DNA of 64,000 bases from 34-65-8 sp964516135. Its GTDB lineage: Bacteria; Pseudomonadota; Alphaproteobacteria; Sphingomonadales; Sphingomonadaceae. The notes beneath the pieces are model-generated. The model saw only the letters and a program-made list of their open reading frames with translations, searched no databases and was not told the DNA's origin. Below are positions 1-8,141 of the stretch, piece after piece. Numbering within the stretch: the first letter of the stretch is position 1; each line of letters opens with the position of its first letter. The position numbers were made by a program, and so were the translations under genes. The stretch spans positions 195,247 to 259,246 of the forward strand of contig CAZEWN010000001.1 of assembly GCA_964516135.1 (NCBI GenBank). The letters are read 5' to 3'.

Positions 1-20
1 CGCCAATCCGGCGAAGCGAC

Positions 21-536
21 TTAGCGCTTCGAGAACTGGAAGCTGCGGCGGGCCTTGGCGCGGCCGTACTTCTTGCGCTCCACGACGCGGCTGTCGCGGG
101 TGAGGAAGCCGGCGGCCTTGACCGTCGAACGCAGCGCGGGCTCGTACTTCGAGAGCGCCTGCGAGATGCCGTGCTTGACCGCGCCAGCCTGGCCGGAGAG
201 ACCGCCGCCCTTCACGGTGGCGACGACATCGTACTGGCCCTCGCGCTCGGTGATCGCAAACGGCTGATTGATGATCAGGCGCAGCGTCGGGCGCGCGAAG
301 TACACTTCCTGGTCGCGGCCATTGACGGTGACCTTGCCGGTGCCGGGCTTGACCCAGACGCGGGCAACCGCGTCCTTGCGGCGGCCGGTGGCGTAGGCGC
401 GGCCCTGCTTGTCGAGCTCCTGCTCGCGCAGCGGGGCGGTGTTGGCAGCCACGACGGCCGCATCGGATTCAGGCGCGTCGCCCGCAATCTGGTTCAGGTC
501 CGACAGGTCGGACACGGTGTTCTTTTCGTCAACCAT
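21..536 (-). CDS. rpsI: 30S ribosomal protein S9
   Basis: Small-subunit protein whose C-terminal tail reaches the ribosomal P site. The S9 core starts near residue 45 (GRAYATGRRKDAVARVWV), with the glycine-rich GGGLSGQAGA segment and the invariant C-terminal SKR. Residues 1-43 are an acidic, Ala/Asp-rich extension absent from E. coli S9 but usual in sphingomonads. I chose the ATG at 536, whose first base is the last base of the rplM stop (TGATG arrangement). A GTG one codon upstream (539) is possible. It is translationally coupled to rplM, the normal pairing for the two proteins. Confidence 0.97.
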   Translation of the reverse strand: MVDEKNTVSDLSDLNQIAGDAPESDAAVVAANTAPLREQELDKQGRAYATGRRKDAVARVWVKPGTGKVTVNGRDQEVYFARPTLRLIINQPFAITEREGQYDVVATVKGGGLSGQAGAVKHGISQALSKYEPALRSTVKAAGFLTRDSRVVERKKYGRAKARRSFQFSKR

Positions 537-1015
537 CACGCGGTCGCCTTGTTCTTGCGGTTCATGGAGGCAACGTCGAGTACCTCGGGCTGCTGCCCGT
601 CGTGCGGATGCTCGGTGCCGGAATAGAGGTGCAGCGCCTTCATCTGGGCGCGGCCCAGCGGACCGCGCGGAATCATCCGTTCGACCGCCTTTTCGAGCAC
701 ACGCTCGGGAAACCGGCCTTCCAGCACCTTGGCGGGCGTCGTTTCCTTGATGCCACCGGGATGGCCGGTGTGCTTGTAATAGACCTTGTCGGTCATCTTG
801 CGGCCGGTGAAACGCACCTTGCCAGCGTTAAGCACGATCACGTGGTCACCGCAGTCGACGTGCGGGGTGTAGCTCGGCTTGTGCTTGCCGCGCAGGATGT
901 TGGCGACGATCGCGGCGAGGCGGCCGACAACCAGGCCATCGGCATCGATCACGTGCCACTTCTTTTCGACCTCGGCCGGCTTGATCGACCGGGTCACCTT
1001 GCTGAGCGCCTTCAT
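536..1015 (-). CDS. rplM: 50S ribosomal protein L13
   Basis: Large-subunit assembly protein, 159 aa. Signature segments are visible: HVIDADGLVVGRLA near residue 20, GKHKPSYTPHVDCGDHV near 43, and RMIPRGPLGRAQ near 108. The frame stays open upstream to 1117, but L13 homology starts at MKALSKVTRS, so I take the ATG at 1015. First gene of the rplM-rpsI unit. The 137 bp up to cutA should hold the promoter and any autoregulatory leader; I could not define elements there. Confidence 0.97.
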   Translation of the reverse strand: MKALSKVTRSIKPAEVEKKWHVIDADGLVVGRLAAIVANILRGKHKPSYTPHVDCGDHVIVLNAGKVRFTGRKMTDKVYYKHTGHPGGIKETTPAKVLEGRFPERVLEKAVERMIPRGPLGRAQMKALHLYSGTEHPHDGQQPEVLDVASMNRKNKATA

Positions 1016-1152
1016 GGGCTTGGTACCTTGTTGACGAAAATAGATCCGCGCGCACCGATTCGACTGGCGGCGCTGCGAGCGGGGCATTTGTCGTTCGGGA
1101 AGGCGCAAGTCAAGCAAATCCGCGCCTTTCCGTGGAGGTAAAATAATACCTT

Positions 1153-1470
1153 CTATGTTTGTACGGTTTCAGAGGCGAGCCAGGCGGTGGTGCCCGCACC
1201 CGCCGAATCGCAACGCCAGCCGAACACGGCGGGTGTGTCGTAGGGATGAAGTTCCTCAATCCGCGACACCGCCTGTGCGAGCACGCGCGCGTCGGTCTTG
1301 AACAGGACGCCGCATTCGGCGCCCGCGCCACGCTCGCCGTCCCAGCGGAACAGCGCGGTCATCCCGTCGAACAGGTTGGCGCAGGCGATCAGTTTCTCGT
1401 CGAGCAATTGACCTGCGACGCGCTCGGCGGCCGCGCGGTCGGGGAAGGGGCACCAGACGAGCGCGCTCAT
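1153..1470 (-). CDS. cutA: Divalent-cation tolerance protein CutA
   Basis: Small trimeric ferredoxin-like protein, 105 aa, the usual family length. CutA signatures include ACANLFD (about residues 29-35), the FRWDGE strand-turn, and the EELHPYDTP loop near residue 72. Its role in copper or other divalent-metal tolerance is known genetically, without a defined reaction. The ATG at 1470 overlaps the 3' end of ctaA (stop at 1467), so the two genes are translationally coupled. Pairing with heme A synthase is suggestive of a metal or cytochrome context but is only inference. Confidence 0.93.
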   Translation of the reverse strand: MSALVWCPFPDRAAAERVAGQLLDEKLIACANLFDGMTALFRWDGERGAGAECGVLFKTDARVLAQAVSRIEELHPYDTPAVFGWRCDSAGAGTTAWLASETVQT

Positions 1471-2543
1471 CGCGCCGCGCGCGCCTGCGCGCCCGCTGCC
1501 CTGTCTTGGCCGAGCAGGTGGAATCCCCACGCCGTCACCGCTACCAGCACCGCGCCCACCGCCTGGTGGGCGACTCCCAACCATAGCGCCACTCCGGTCC
1601 AGACGGTCGCCACGCCGAGGACGATCTGGATTCCGAATGCGGAATGGATCGCGATCGAGGCGTGCCGGGCGCGCGGCTTCACCTTGCGCGCCAGCACCAC
1701 CAGCGCCGCGACCGCGACGAAGGCGAACCAGCGGTGCAGGAAGTGCAGCAAGAAGGGATCGTGCGTGACCGCCCAACCCAGCCCGCGCGTGCTGTCCCAT
1801 TCGGGCACCAAGCGCCCCTGCATCAGCGGCCAGGTATCGGAAACAAGACCCGCATTGAGCCCCGCGACCCAGGCGCCGAGCAACAACTGGATGAACAATA
1901 TCGCCCCGACCCAGCTCGCGGTGCCAGTCCAGCGTGCCGGGCGCGCGGCGGGGTCGCGCGCGAGCGACCTTAGGTCGAGCGCGGTCCACACCAGCCCCGC
2001 CAGCGTGAACAAAGCGGTCAGCAAATGGATCGAGAGCCAGAAGTGCGAGACGTCGGTCATCTCGCCCGACAGGCCGGAGCGAACCATGAACCACCCGAAC
2101 GCCCCCTGCAGCCCGCCGAGCAACAGCAGCGCGACGAGGCGCGGCTTGTATCCGGCGGGTATGGCGCGTTTGATCCAAAACCACGCCAGCGGCAGCGCAA
2201 AGGCCAGCCCGAGCAGCCGTCCCAAAAGGCGGTGGAACCATTCCCAGAAGAAAATGAACTTGAAATCCGCCAGCGTCATCCCGGCGGGGCCGGCTTCATA
2301 GATGTATTCGGGGGTCGCGCGATACAAATCGTAGGCACGCTGCCATTCGCGTTCACCGATAGGCGGGATCGTGCCGGTGATCGGCTGCCATTGGGTGATC
2401 GAAAGACCGGATTCCGTCAACCGCGTGATGCCTCCCACCACGACCATCACGAACACCATCGCCGCAATGGCGAACAGCCAGTTGGCCAAGGCGGTCGGGC
2501 GGGCGATGTCGGCGTGGGCGGGGGGATCGGCTAGGGCGGCCAT
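1467..2543 (-). CDS. ctaA: Heme A synthase (COX15/CtaA family)
   Basis: Integral membrane enzyme that oxidises the C8 methyl of heme O to the formyl group of heme A, the cofactor of aa3-type cytochrome oxidase. From the chosen start there are 358 aa and eight predicted membrane segments. The four family histidines are seen at about residues 104 (EWFHRLLGR), 173 (SIHLLT), 270 (FLHRWFAF) and 326 (GVAHQAVG). The frame stays open to 2879. The ATG at 2543 has GGAG six bases upstream, whereas the ATG at 2594 has no ribosome site. It is divergent from the MerC-like gene. Confidence 0.93.
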   Translation of the reverse strand: MAALADPPAHADIARPTALANWLFAIAAMVFVMVVVGGITRLTESGLSITQWQPITGTIPPIGEREWQRAYDLYRATPEYIYEAGPAGMTLADFKFIFFWEWFHRLLGRLLGLAFALPLAWFWIKRAIPAGYKPRLVALLLLGGLQGAFGWFMVRSGLSGEMTDVSHFWLSIHLLTALFTLAGLVWTALDLRSLARDPAARPARWTGTASWVGAILFIQLLLGAWVAGLNAGLVSDTWPLMQGRLVPEWDSTRGLGWAVTHDPFLLHFLHRWFAFVAVAALVVLARKVKPRARHASIAIHSAFGIQIVLGVATVWTGVALWLGVAHQAVGAVLVAVTAWGFHLLGQDRAAGAQARAAR

Positions 2544-2659
2544 GCGCGGCTCCGTGCCTACGGCCTGACGCGCGCGCAAGTGCGAAAATTGCATGCCGTG
2601 ATGCGCGCCGCCACTTGCGGCAGGATACATTATCACATACATGCCCCGCCGTGAGCAAG

Positions 2660-3022
2660 ATGCACCTCTCGATTCGCCAGCGGTTCGACCGCGTCGGTGT
2701 GGTGCTGTCGGGCCTCTGCCTGGTGCATTGCCTCGCAAGCATTGCGATACTCGCCGCGTTCGGTTTTGGCGGTGAATTGCTGGCCCCTGAATTTCACAAG
2801 TGGGGGCTCGCGGTCGCGTTGATCGTGGCCGCCGTGGCGATTGGCTGGGGCGCGATCGAGCATCGCCGCGCGGGCCCATTCGTCGTGGCGATGACGGGCC
2901 TCACTTTCATGGGCGGCGCGCTGGCGGCACCGCATGGATTTTTCGAGGCGGTGCTGACGATCATCGGCGTGGTGTTGGTGTCGATCGGGCACATCGTCAA
3001 CATGCGCTGTTCCAGGGCCTAG
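2660..3022 (+). CDS. MerC-domain small membrane protein
   Basis: A 120-aa protein of four predicted membrane helices. The first helix carries the CLVHC motif (Cys20, Cys24) typical of MerC-domain proteins, and GHIVN lies near the C terminus. Classical MerC imports mercury in mer operons. There are no other mer genes here, so this belongs to the chromosomal MerC-domain group of alphaproteobacteria, whose substrate is not established. A GTG at 2651 is an alternative start. It is transcribed divergently from ctaA across an AT-rich stretch (about 2628-2645) that probably holds promoters. Confidence 0.75.
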   Translation: MHLSIRQRFDRVGVVLSGLCLVHCLASIAILAAFGFGGELLAPEFHKWGLAVALIVAAVAIGWGAIEHRRAGPFVVAMTGLTFMGGALAAPHGFFEAVLTIIGVVLVSIGHIVNMRCSRA

Positions 3023-3069
3023 CTTTCCCGCGCTTGCGCTGACCGGCCCGGGCGCTATCTGCCCAATCC

Positions 3070-4056
3070 ATGGCCATCACGCTTACTGTCAACGGCGAGC
3101 CCCGCCGCACCGACGCCGCCACTGTCGCCGCACTTGCCGCCGAGCTCGGTCTCGCGCCCGAGAAGGTCGCGGTGGAGCGCAACGGCATGATCGTCCCGCG
3201 CTCGACGCTAGGCGAAGTCGCACTCACGGACGGCGACGTGCTCGAGATTGTGCATTTCGTTGGTGGCGGCGACCATGCCGCGCCGGTCGACGATACCTGG
3301 ACCGTCGCCGGCCGCACGTTCCGCTCCCGGCTGATTGTCGGCACCGGCAAATACGCCGATTTCGCCCAGAACGCCGCCGCGCTGACGGCATCGGGGGCGG
3401 AAATCGTCACCGTGGCGGTGCGGCGGGTCAACGTGAGCGATCCCACGGCGCCGATGCTGACCGACTTCATCGATCCGAAAAAGGTCACCTATCTGCCCAA
3501 TACCGCCGGGTGCTTCACCGCCGACGAGGCGATCCGCACGCTGCGGCTGGCGCGCGAGGCGGGCGGCTGGGATCTGGTGAAGCTGGAGGTGCTGGGCGAG
3601 GCGCGCACGCTCTACCCCGACATGCGCGAGACACTGAAGGCGACCGAGGTGCTGGCCAGCGAGGGGTTTCACCCGATGGTCTATTGCGTCGACGATCCAA
3701 TCGCGGCGAAGCAGCTTGAGGATGCGGGCGCGGTCGCGGTCATGCCGCTGGGCGCGCCGATCGGCTCGGGCCTGGGTATCCAGAATCGCGTCACCATCCG
3801 CCTGATCGTCGAAGGGGCCAGCGTTCCGGTGCTGGTCGACGCGGGCGTCGGCACGGCAAGCGATGCCGCGGTGGCGATGGAGCTGGGCTGCGACGGGGTG
3901 CTGATGAACACTGCCATCGCCGAGGCGAGGGATCCCATCCGCATGGCCCAGGCGATGAAGCTGGCGGTCGAGGCTGGGCGACACGCCTATCTGTCGGGCC
4001 GCATGGCTACGCGCAAATACGCCGACCCCTCCAGCCCGCTCGCAGGCCTCATCTGA
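3070..4056 (+). CDS. thiG: ThiS-ThiG fusion: sulfur carrier and thiazole synthase
   Basis: Thiamin thiazole synthesis. Residues 1-67 are a complete ThiS-type ubiquitin-like fold ending in Val-Gly-Gly-Gly (64-67). Residues about 75-328 are ThiG, with FRSRLIVGTGKY at the start, the Schiff-base lysine in LVKLEVLGE (Lys171), the PLGAPIGSGLGIQN phosphate loop and LVDAGVGTASDAA. ThiS normally acts through a free C-terminal Gly-Gly thiocarboxylate, which here is followed directly by ThiG. Both domains look intact and there is no frameshift. No other thiamin gene is nearby. Confidence 0.93.
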   Translation: MAITLTVNGEPRRTDAATVAALAAELGLAPEKVAVERNGMIVPRSTLGEVALTDGDVLEIVHFVGGGDHAAPVDDTWTVAGRTFRSRLIVGTGKYADFAQNAAALTASGAEIVTVAVRRVNVSDPTAPMLTDFIDPKKVTYLPNTAGCFTADEAIRTLRLAREAGGWDLVKLEVLGEARTLYPDMRETLKATEVLASEGFHPMVYCVDDPIAAKQLEDAGAVAVMPLGAPIGSGLGIQNRVTIRLIVEGASVPVLVDAGVGTASDAAVAMELGCDGVLMNTAIAEARDPIRMAQAMKLAVEAGRHAYLSGRMATRKYADPSSPLAGLI

Positions 4057-4192
4057 TCCGCCGAGAGCCGTGACCACGGTTTCGCCGGAACGAAAAGGCC
4101 GCCCAAACGCTTGATTTGACAAGTCGCCTGTGGCGACGGTCCGCCCGGCGAAACGCGCCGCGCGGCGATAATCGTTAATCAGGAGAATCACG

Positions 4193-4375
4193 ATGGGCGA
4201 ACTCACCGACAAGGCGAAGGGCATTGCAAACGAAGCCGCCGGGAAGGCCAAACAGGCCGGCGGCCGCGCAACCAACGACGCGGACCTTCACGCGCGTGGT
4301 GTCGCGCAGGAGCGCAAGGGCGAAGCGCAGAACCTTAAGGGCAAGGTCAAGGGTGCGCTCGGCGACAAGGTCTAA
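4193..4375 (+). CDS. CsbD-family stress protein
   Basis: A 60-aa hydrophilic Lys/Ala/Gly-rich protein. It shows the family pattern GELTDKAKGIANEAAGKAKQ at the start and KGKVKGALGDKV at the end. CsbD-like proteins accumulate in general stress responses and have no known catalytic role. The start has a clear ribosome site (AGGAG six bases before the ATG) and the gene is followed by its own terminator. Upstream, GGAAC at 4087-4091 is 16 bases from CGCTT, close to the EcfG (general stress sigma) pattern GGAAC-N16/17-CGTT. That match is imperfect. Confidence 0.88.
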   Translation: MGELTDKAKGIANEAAGKAKQAGGRATNDADLHARGVAQERKGEAQNLKGKVKGALGDKV

Positions 4376-4402
4376 TCAAGCACAACGACCTACCCAGCAA
4401 AG

Positions 4403-4429
4403 GGGCCGCGAGCGATCGCGGCCCTATTT
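4403..4429 (+). terminator. Rho-independent terminator of the CsbD gene
   Basis: A nine-base-pair perfect stem (GGGCCGCGA at 4403-4411, TCGCGGCCC at 4416-4424) with a GCGA tetraloop, followed by TATTT. It lies 27 bp after the CsbD-type stop codon and ends a single-gene transcript. The uridine tract is short, so efficiency may be moderate. Confidence 0.7.
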
Positions 4430-4515
4430 GCGTGGCGTTGGCTAACCAGCCCCGATGGTTACCGCTTCTTAACCACGCGGTGGGATAGTGGCGGGGTTAC
4501 AGGGGGCCTCTTGCC

Positions 4516-5043
4516 ATGCCGACCACGGGAACCGCGTCGCTGACGATTGCCGAAATGCGCGAGTTTGCCAGTTTCTCGCCGGCCGAGCAGCGCTATATAC
4601 GGCGCAGTCTCGACATCGGGCTGGGGCGGCAGGACGCATTCAAGCTGTGGGCGCGCGACGCGCAGGAAAACGCCGCGATCCGCAGCCAGTATGTCGCCTA
4701 TCAGGAACTCAAGATCCTGCGCTGTTCAATCCCGAGCGAAAGTGGTCTCGAAACCGTGGAACCTTTCATCGGCAAGCTGACCCGCGTGGCGGCGTTCGAT
4801 CTCGCCCAGGAACGGATCGAGTGCTTTTCCGCCTTCCGCTTTCTGTACGAACGGCTGATCGGCGCCGATGTCCGACCGTGGCTTCCGAGCGCTTTCTGCG
4901 CCGCCGCCGCTTTGCCGCAAATCCGGCCCAGCCGCCGCAAAATGCTGCTCCAGTCATTGAGCGAAGCGGCGGCGACCGCGCCGGGCTGGTCCGACCGCGC
5001 GCCCAGCTTCTTCCCCGAATACATCGAGCGCGAAGTCGCCTGA
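4516..5043 (+). CDS. Hypothetical protein
   Basis: A 175-aa soluble protein I do not recognise. It has no signal peptide or membrane segment. The first half is mostly helical with a conserved-looking motif FASFSPAEQRYIRRSLD. The second half has aromatic and proline-rich stretches (VRPWLPSAF, WSDRAPSFFPEY). AGGGGG precedes the ATG by about eight bases, and codon usage resembles its neighbours, which supports a real gene. It stands alone between csbD and the antiporter gene, so context gives no function. Confidence 0.6.
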   Translation: MPTTGTASLTIAEMREFASFSPAEQRYIRRSLDIGLGRQDAFKLWARDAQENAAIRSQYVAYQELKILRCSIPSESGLETVEPFIGKLTRVAAFDLAQERIECFSAFRFLYERLIGADVRPWLPSAFCAAAALPQIRPSRRKMLLQSLSEAAATAPGWSDRAPSFFPEYIEREVA

Positions 5044-5095
5044 CCGCTACAGCCTAGGGGTTTGCCTCGCTGGTACAAGCGGCTAGCACTGGCGC

Positions 5096-6205
5096 ATGAA
5101 CGCCAGCGAGCCACCCGAAGCACCCGTCCCGTTTCCTTTCGGCCTGGCCCGCTGGGCAGTCGCGGCCCCATTCCTGGCGGTGGCGGGGATCGCCGCGGGC
5201 AAACCCGAAAGCCTTGCGTTGGCCTTGTTTGTCGGAGTGCTGCTGGGCGCGGCAATCATGGCCGCGGTCTATCATGCCGAGGTGCTGGCACATTACCTGG
5301 GCGAACCATTCGGCACCCTGGTGCTCGCAGTCGCAGTCACCGTTATCGAAGTTTCCCTGATTGTTTCGATCATGCTTGGGGACGGCGGACAGTCGCAAAC
5401 CCTGGCGCGCGACACACTCATGGCGGCGATCATGATCACGATCAACGGCATCGTCGGGATATGCTTGCTTGCCGGGGGGCGCAGGCATCATGAGCAGGCC
5501 TATACCCAATCGGGCGTGAGCGCGGGGCTGGCCATGCTGGCGACGCTGGCGGTGCTCGTGCTGGTCCTGCCCAACTACACCACCAGCGCCCGCGGCGCGT
5601 TCTATTCCGACCAGCAATTGATCTATGTCGCGGTGATATCCTTGATTGTTTACGGCACCTTCGTGCTCGCGCAGACCATCCGGCACCGCGATCATTTCCT
5701 CTATCAGATCGAAGATGCCGACGATCACGCGCACGAGGCTCCGGTGACGCGGACCAAGGCAGTGGGCGGTGCGATGATGCTGCTGGTGGCACTGGTCGGC
5801 GTGGTTCTGCTGGCCAAGAACCTGTCGCCGGTGATCGAGGAAGGGGTGGCCGCGATCGGTGCCCCTCAGGCGCTGGTCGGAATCATCATCGCCACGCTGG
5901 TGCTCGCGCCCGAAGGCTTCGCCGCGCTCAATGCGGCGCGCGCCAACCGGGTGCAGACCAGTCTGAACCTGGCGATAGGTTCGGCACTGGCGGCGATCGG
6001 TCTGACGATTCCTGCGGTGGCGCTGGTCGCGCTGTTGCTGGGGCTCGACCTCGAGCTGGGCCTGTCGATGCGCTCGACCGTGCTGCTCGCGCTAACGTTG
6101 CTCGTCGCGACTCTGACACTGAGCCGGGGCCGGGTGACGATCGTGCAGGGCGTGATTCACTTGGTGATTTTCGTGACCTACCTGTTCACCACGGTGGTGC
6201 CGTAA
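5096..6205 (+). CDS. Ca2+/H+ antiporter, ChaA/CAX type
   Basis: Inner-membrane cation exchanger of the CaCA superfamily, 369 aa, with about eleven hydrophobic segments. Two inverted alpha-repeats are recognisable. The first is GEPFGTLVLAVAVTVIEVSL near residue 65. The second is LVLAPEGFAALNAARANRVQ near residue 265, continuing into LAIGSALAAIGLT. The acidic residues in VTVIEV and LAPEG are those used for cation binding in the family. The acidic, His-rich linker near residue 207 (EDADDHAHEAP) separates the two halves. ChaA in E. coli also exports Na+ or K+; substrate here is not settled. Confidence 0.88.
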   Translation: MNASEPPEAPVPFPFGLARWAVAAPFLAVAGIAAGKPESLALALFVGVLLGAAIMAAVYHAEVLAHYLGEPFGTLVLAVAVTVIEVSLIVSIMLGDGGQSQTLARDTLMAAIMITINGIVGICLLAGGRRHHEQAYTQSGVSAGLAMLATLAVLVLVLPNYTTSARGAFYSDQQLIYVAVISLIVYGTFVLAQTIRHRDHFLYQIEDADDHAHEAPVTRTKAVGGAMMLLVALVGVVLLAKNLSPVIEEGVAAIGAPQALVGIIIATLVLAPEGFAALNAARANRVQTSLNLAIGSALAAIGLTIPAVALVALLLGLDLELGLSMRSTVLLALTLLVATLTLSRGRVTIVQGVIHLVIFVTYLFTTVVP

Positions 6206-6212
6206 CGCCGGT

Positions 6213-8033
6213 CTAACCCTTGTAGAGCGCGTCGGTCCGATCTTTGTAGCGGTCGCGGATTTTGTGGCGGCGAATCTTCATCGAGGGGGTCATCTCCTCG
6301 TTCTCGATCGTGAAGGCTTCATCGGCCAAGGCAAACTGGCGGACTTTCTCGATCACCGAAAGATCCTGGTTGACGCGGTCAACCGCGGCGCGGACCGCGC
6401 TCTTGAAGGCGGGCAGCAGCTGCAGCGCCTTGAGATCGAATTTCTCGCCATTGGCCTTGGCCCATTCCAGCGCCCACTCGGCATCGGGCACGATCAGCCC
6501 GACGACGTAGGGGCGACGATCCCCACTGACCATCGCCTGCGCGATCTCGGGCTGCAGCGTCAGCATGCCCTCGATCTTCTGCGGGGCGATGTTGTCGCCC
6601 TTGTCGTTGACGATCATGTCTTTCTTGCGGTCGGTGATCTTGATCCGCCCGCGTTCGTCGATGTGGCCTATATCGCCGGTGTGGAGCCAGACCTTGCCGC
6701 CCGCATCGGGCTGTAAAGCGCGCTCGGTTTCGGCCTCGTTATGCCAATAGCCATGCATCACCAGCTCGCCGTGGACGAGGATTTCGCCGTCCTCCGCGAT
6801 GCGCACCTCGACGCCGCGCAGCGGCGGGCCGACCGTGTCCATCGCGATCCCCGCGCGCGGTCGGTTGCAGCTGATCACTGGCCCGGCTTCGGTCTGGCCA
6901 TAGCCTTGGAGCATGGTCAGCCCCATCGCTTCGAAAAACACGCCGACATCGGGATTGAGTGGAGCGCCACCCGAAACCATCGCCTTGATCCGTCCGCCGA
7001 ACCTCTTGCGGATCTTGGGCCGGAGCGAGCGTTCGAGGATCGCGTCCATCGGCAGGTCGCGCAGCCGCTTGCGTCCCCCCGCACGATGCGTGCCGATCGC
7101 CAGCGCCCGGTCCATCAGGTAATTCGCGACTTTCCCCTGCTTCTCGATCTGGTTCATGATCCGCTGGCGCAACACTTCGAAGAGTCGGGGGACGACGACC
7201 ATGATCGTGGGGCGCGTCTCCTCGATATTGCTGGCGAGCTTCTCCAGACCTTCGGCGTAGTAGATCTGCGCGCCGACCCCGATGGGTAGGTACTGACCGC
7301 CGGTATGCTCGTAGGCGTGGCTGAGGGGCAGGAACGACAGGAACCGTTCCTCCTCGTCGATACCGAAATCGTTGAGCAGCACCTCGGCCGCGCCCGCCAC
7401 ATTGCACAGGATCATGCCGTGATGCTGCAGCACGCCGCGCGGCGCGCCCCCCGTGCCGCTGGTGTAGATGATGCACGCGGTCCGGTCGCGCTGGATACCG
7501 GCGATCCGTGCATCGACTGCCGCGCGCGCGACAGTCGCATCGCCTTCAAGCATGCCAGACCAGGCATGGCACTGCAGGTTGCCGCCCTGGTACTGGCGAA
7601 TACCGTCCATCGGGATGACATGCTCGGCCATGCCCGTGCGGAAGATCGCAGGGATCAGCGGAACCGAGAGCTTCTCTGTCGAGACGATCACCGCGCGCGC
7701 GCCGGAATTGTCGAGGATGTGCGCGTGATCGCGTTCGGTATTGGTGGTGTAGGTCGGCACAGTCACCAGCCCGGCGGCCATGATCGCCAGGTCGGCGATG
7801 CACCACTCCGGCCGGTTCTCGCTGACGAGCATGACCCGGTCGCCTTCGTGGAGGCCCAGCGCATTGAGGTTTTCGGCAAGCAGGCAGACCTGTCGCGCCG
7901 CTTCGGCCCAGCTGATCGTTTGCCAGGTGCCGCCACGCTTCGCACCGAGGAAGGGCTTGTCGCCGCGCTCGTCGGCGCGTTTCAAGAACAGTTCGACAAG
8001 GTTTTTGGCCGAATCAAGGTCGGACAGCTGCAC
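6213..8033 (-). CDS. Long-chain acyl-CoA synthetase (AMP-binding)
   Basis: ATP-dependent activation of fatty acids to acyl-CoA. Motifs in order: the P-loop IIYTSGTGGAPRGV, which differs from the usual YTSGTTGxPKG at two positions; FLPLSHAYEH; LQGYGQTEAGP; the adenylation loop LHTGDIGHID; and the hinge ITDRKKDMIV. From the GTG at 8033 there are 606 aa, a normal length. AGGAG lies nine bases before this GTG. The longer reading frame to 8111 begins with a basic stretch lacking homology. The unusual P-loop deserves note, but all other catalytic blocks are intact. Confidence 0.9.
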   Translation of the reverse strand: MQLSDLDSAKNLVELFLKRADERGDKPFLGAKRGGTWQTISWAEAARQVCLLAENLNALGLHEGDRVMLVSENRPEWCIADLAIMAAGLVTVPTYTTNTERDHAHILDNSGARAVIVSTEKLSVPLIPAIFRTGMAEHVIPMDGIRQYQGGNLQCHAWSGMLEGDATVARAAVDARIAGIQRDRTACIIYTSGTGGAPRGVLQHHGMILCNVAGAAEVLLNDFGIDEEERFLSFLPLSHAYEHTGGQYLPIGVGAQIYYAEGLEKLASNIEETRPTIMVVVPRLFEVLRQRIMNQIEKQGKVANYLMDRALAIGTHRAGGRKRLRDLPMDAILERSLRPKIRKRFGGRIKAMVSGGAPLNPDVGVFFEAMGLTMLQGYGQTEAGPVISCNRPRAGIAMDTVGPPLRGVEVRIAEDGEILVHGELVMHGYWHNEAETERALQPDAGGKVWLHTGDIGHIDERGRIKITDRKKDMIVNDKGDNIAPQKIEGMLTLQPEIAQAMVSGDRRPYVVGLIVPDAEWALEWAKANGEKFDLKALQLLPAFKSAVRAAVDRVNQDLSVIEKVRQFALADEAFTIENEEMTPSMKIRRHKIRDRYKDRTDALYKG

Positions 8034-8141
8034 TAAGCCTGGCTCCTGCTTCCCGCTGGTTGCCGCCGCAACCTTGGCCTTGCGTCTAAGCCCGCGTCGC
8101 CGCAGCGGCAAGAGGGGTGAGGTCGGCGATGGGGCGGCATG

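Noticed and set aside
2628..2645. Possible Zur-like box between ctaA and the MerC-like gene
   Set aside because: The AT-rich stretch has only a partial dyad and does not fit the known alphaproteobacterial Zur palindrome; reported only as promoter-like.
4087..4112. EcfG-type promoter for the CsbD gene
   Set aside because: GGAAC is present but the second element is CGCT and not CGTT; plausible but not strong enough to list as a feature.
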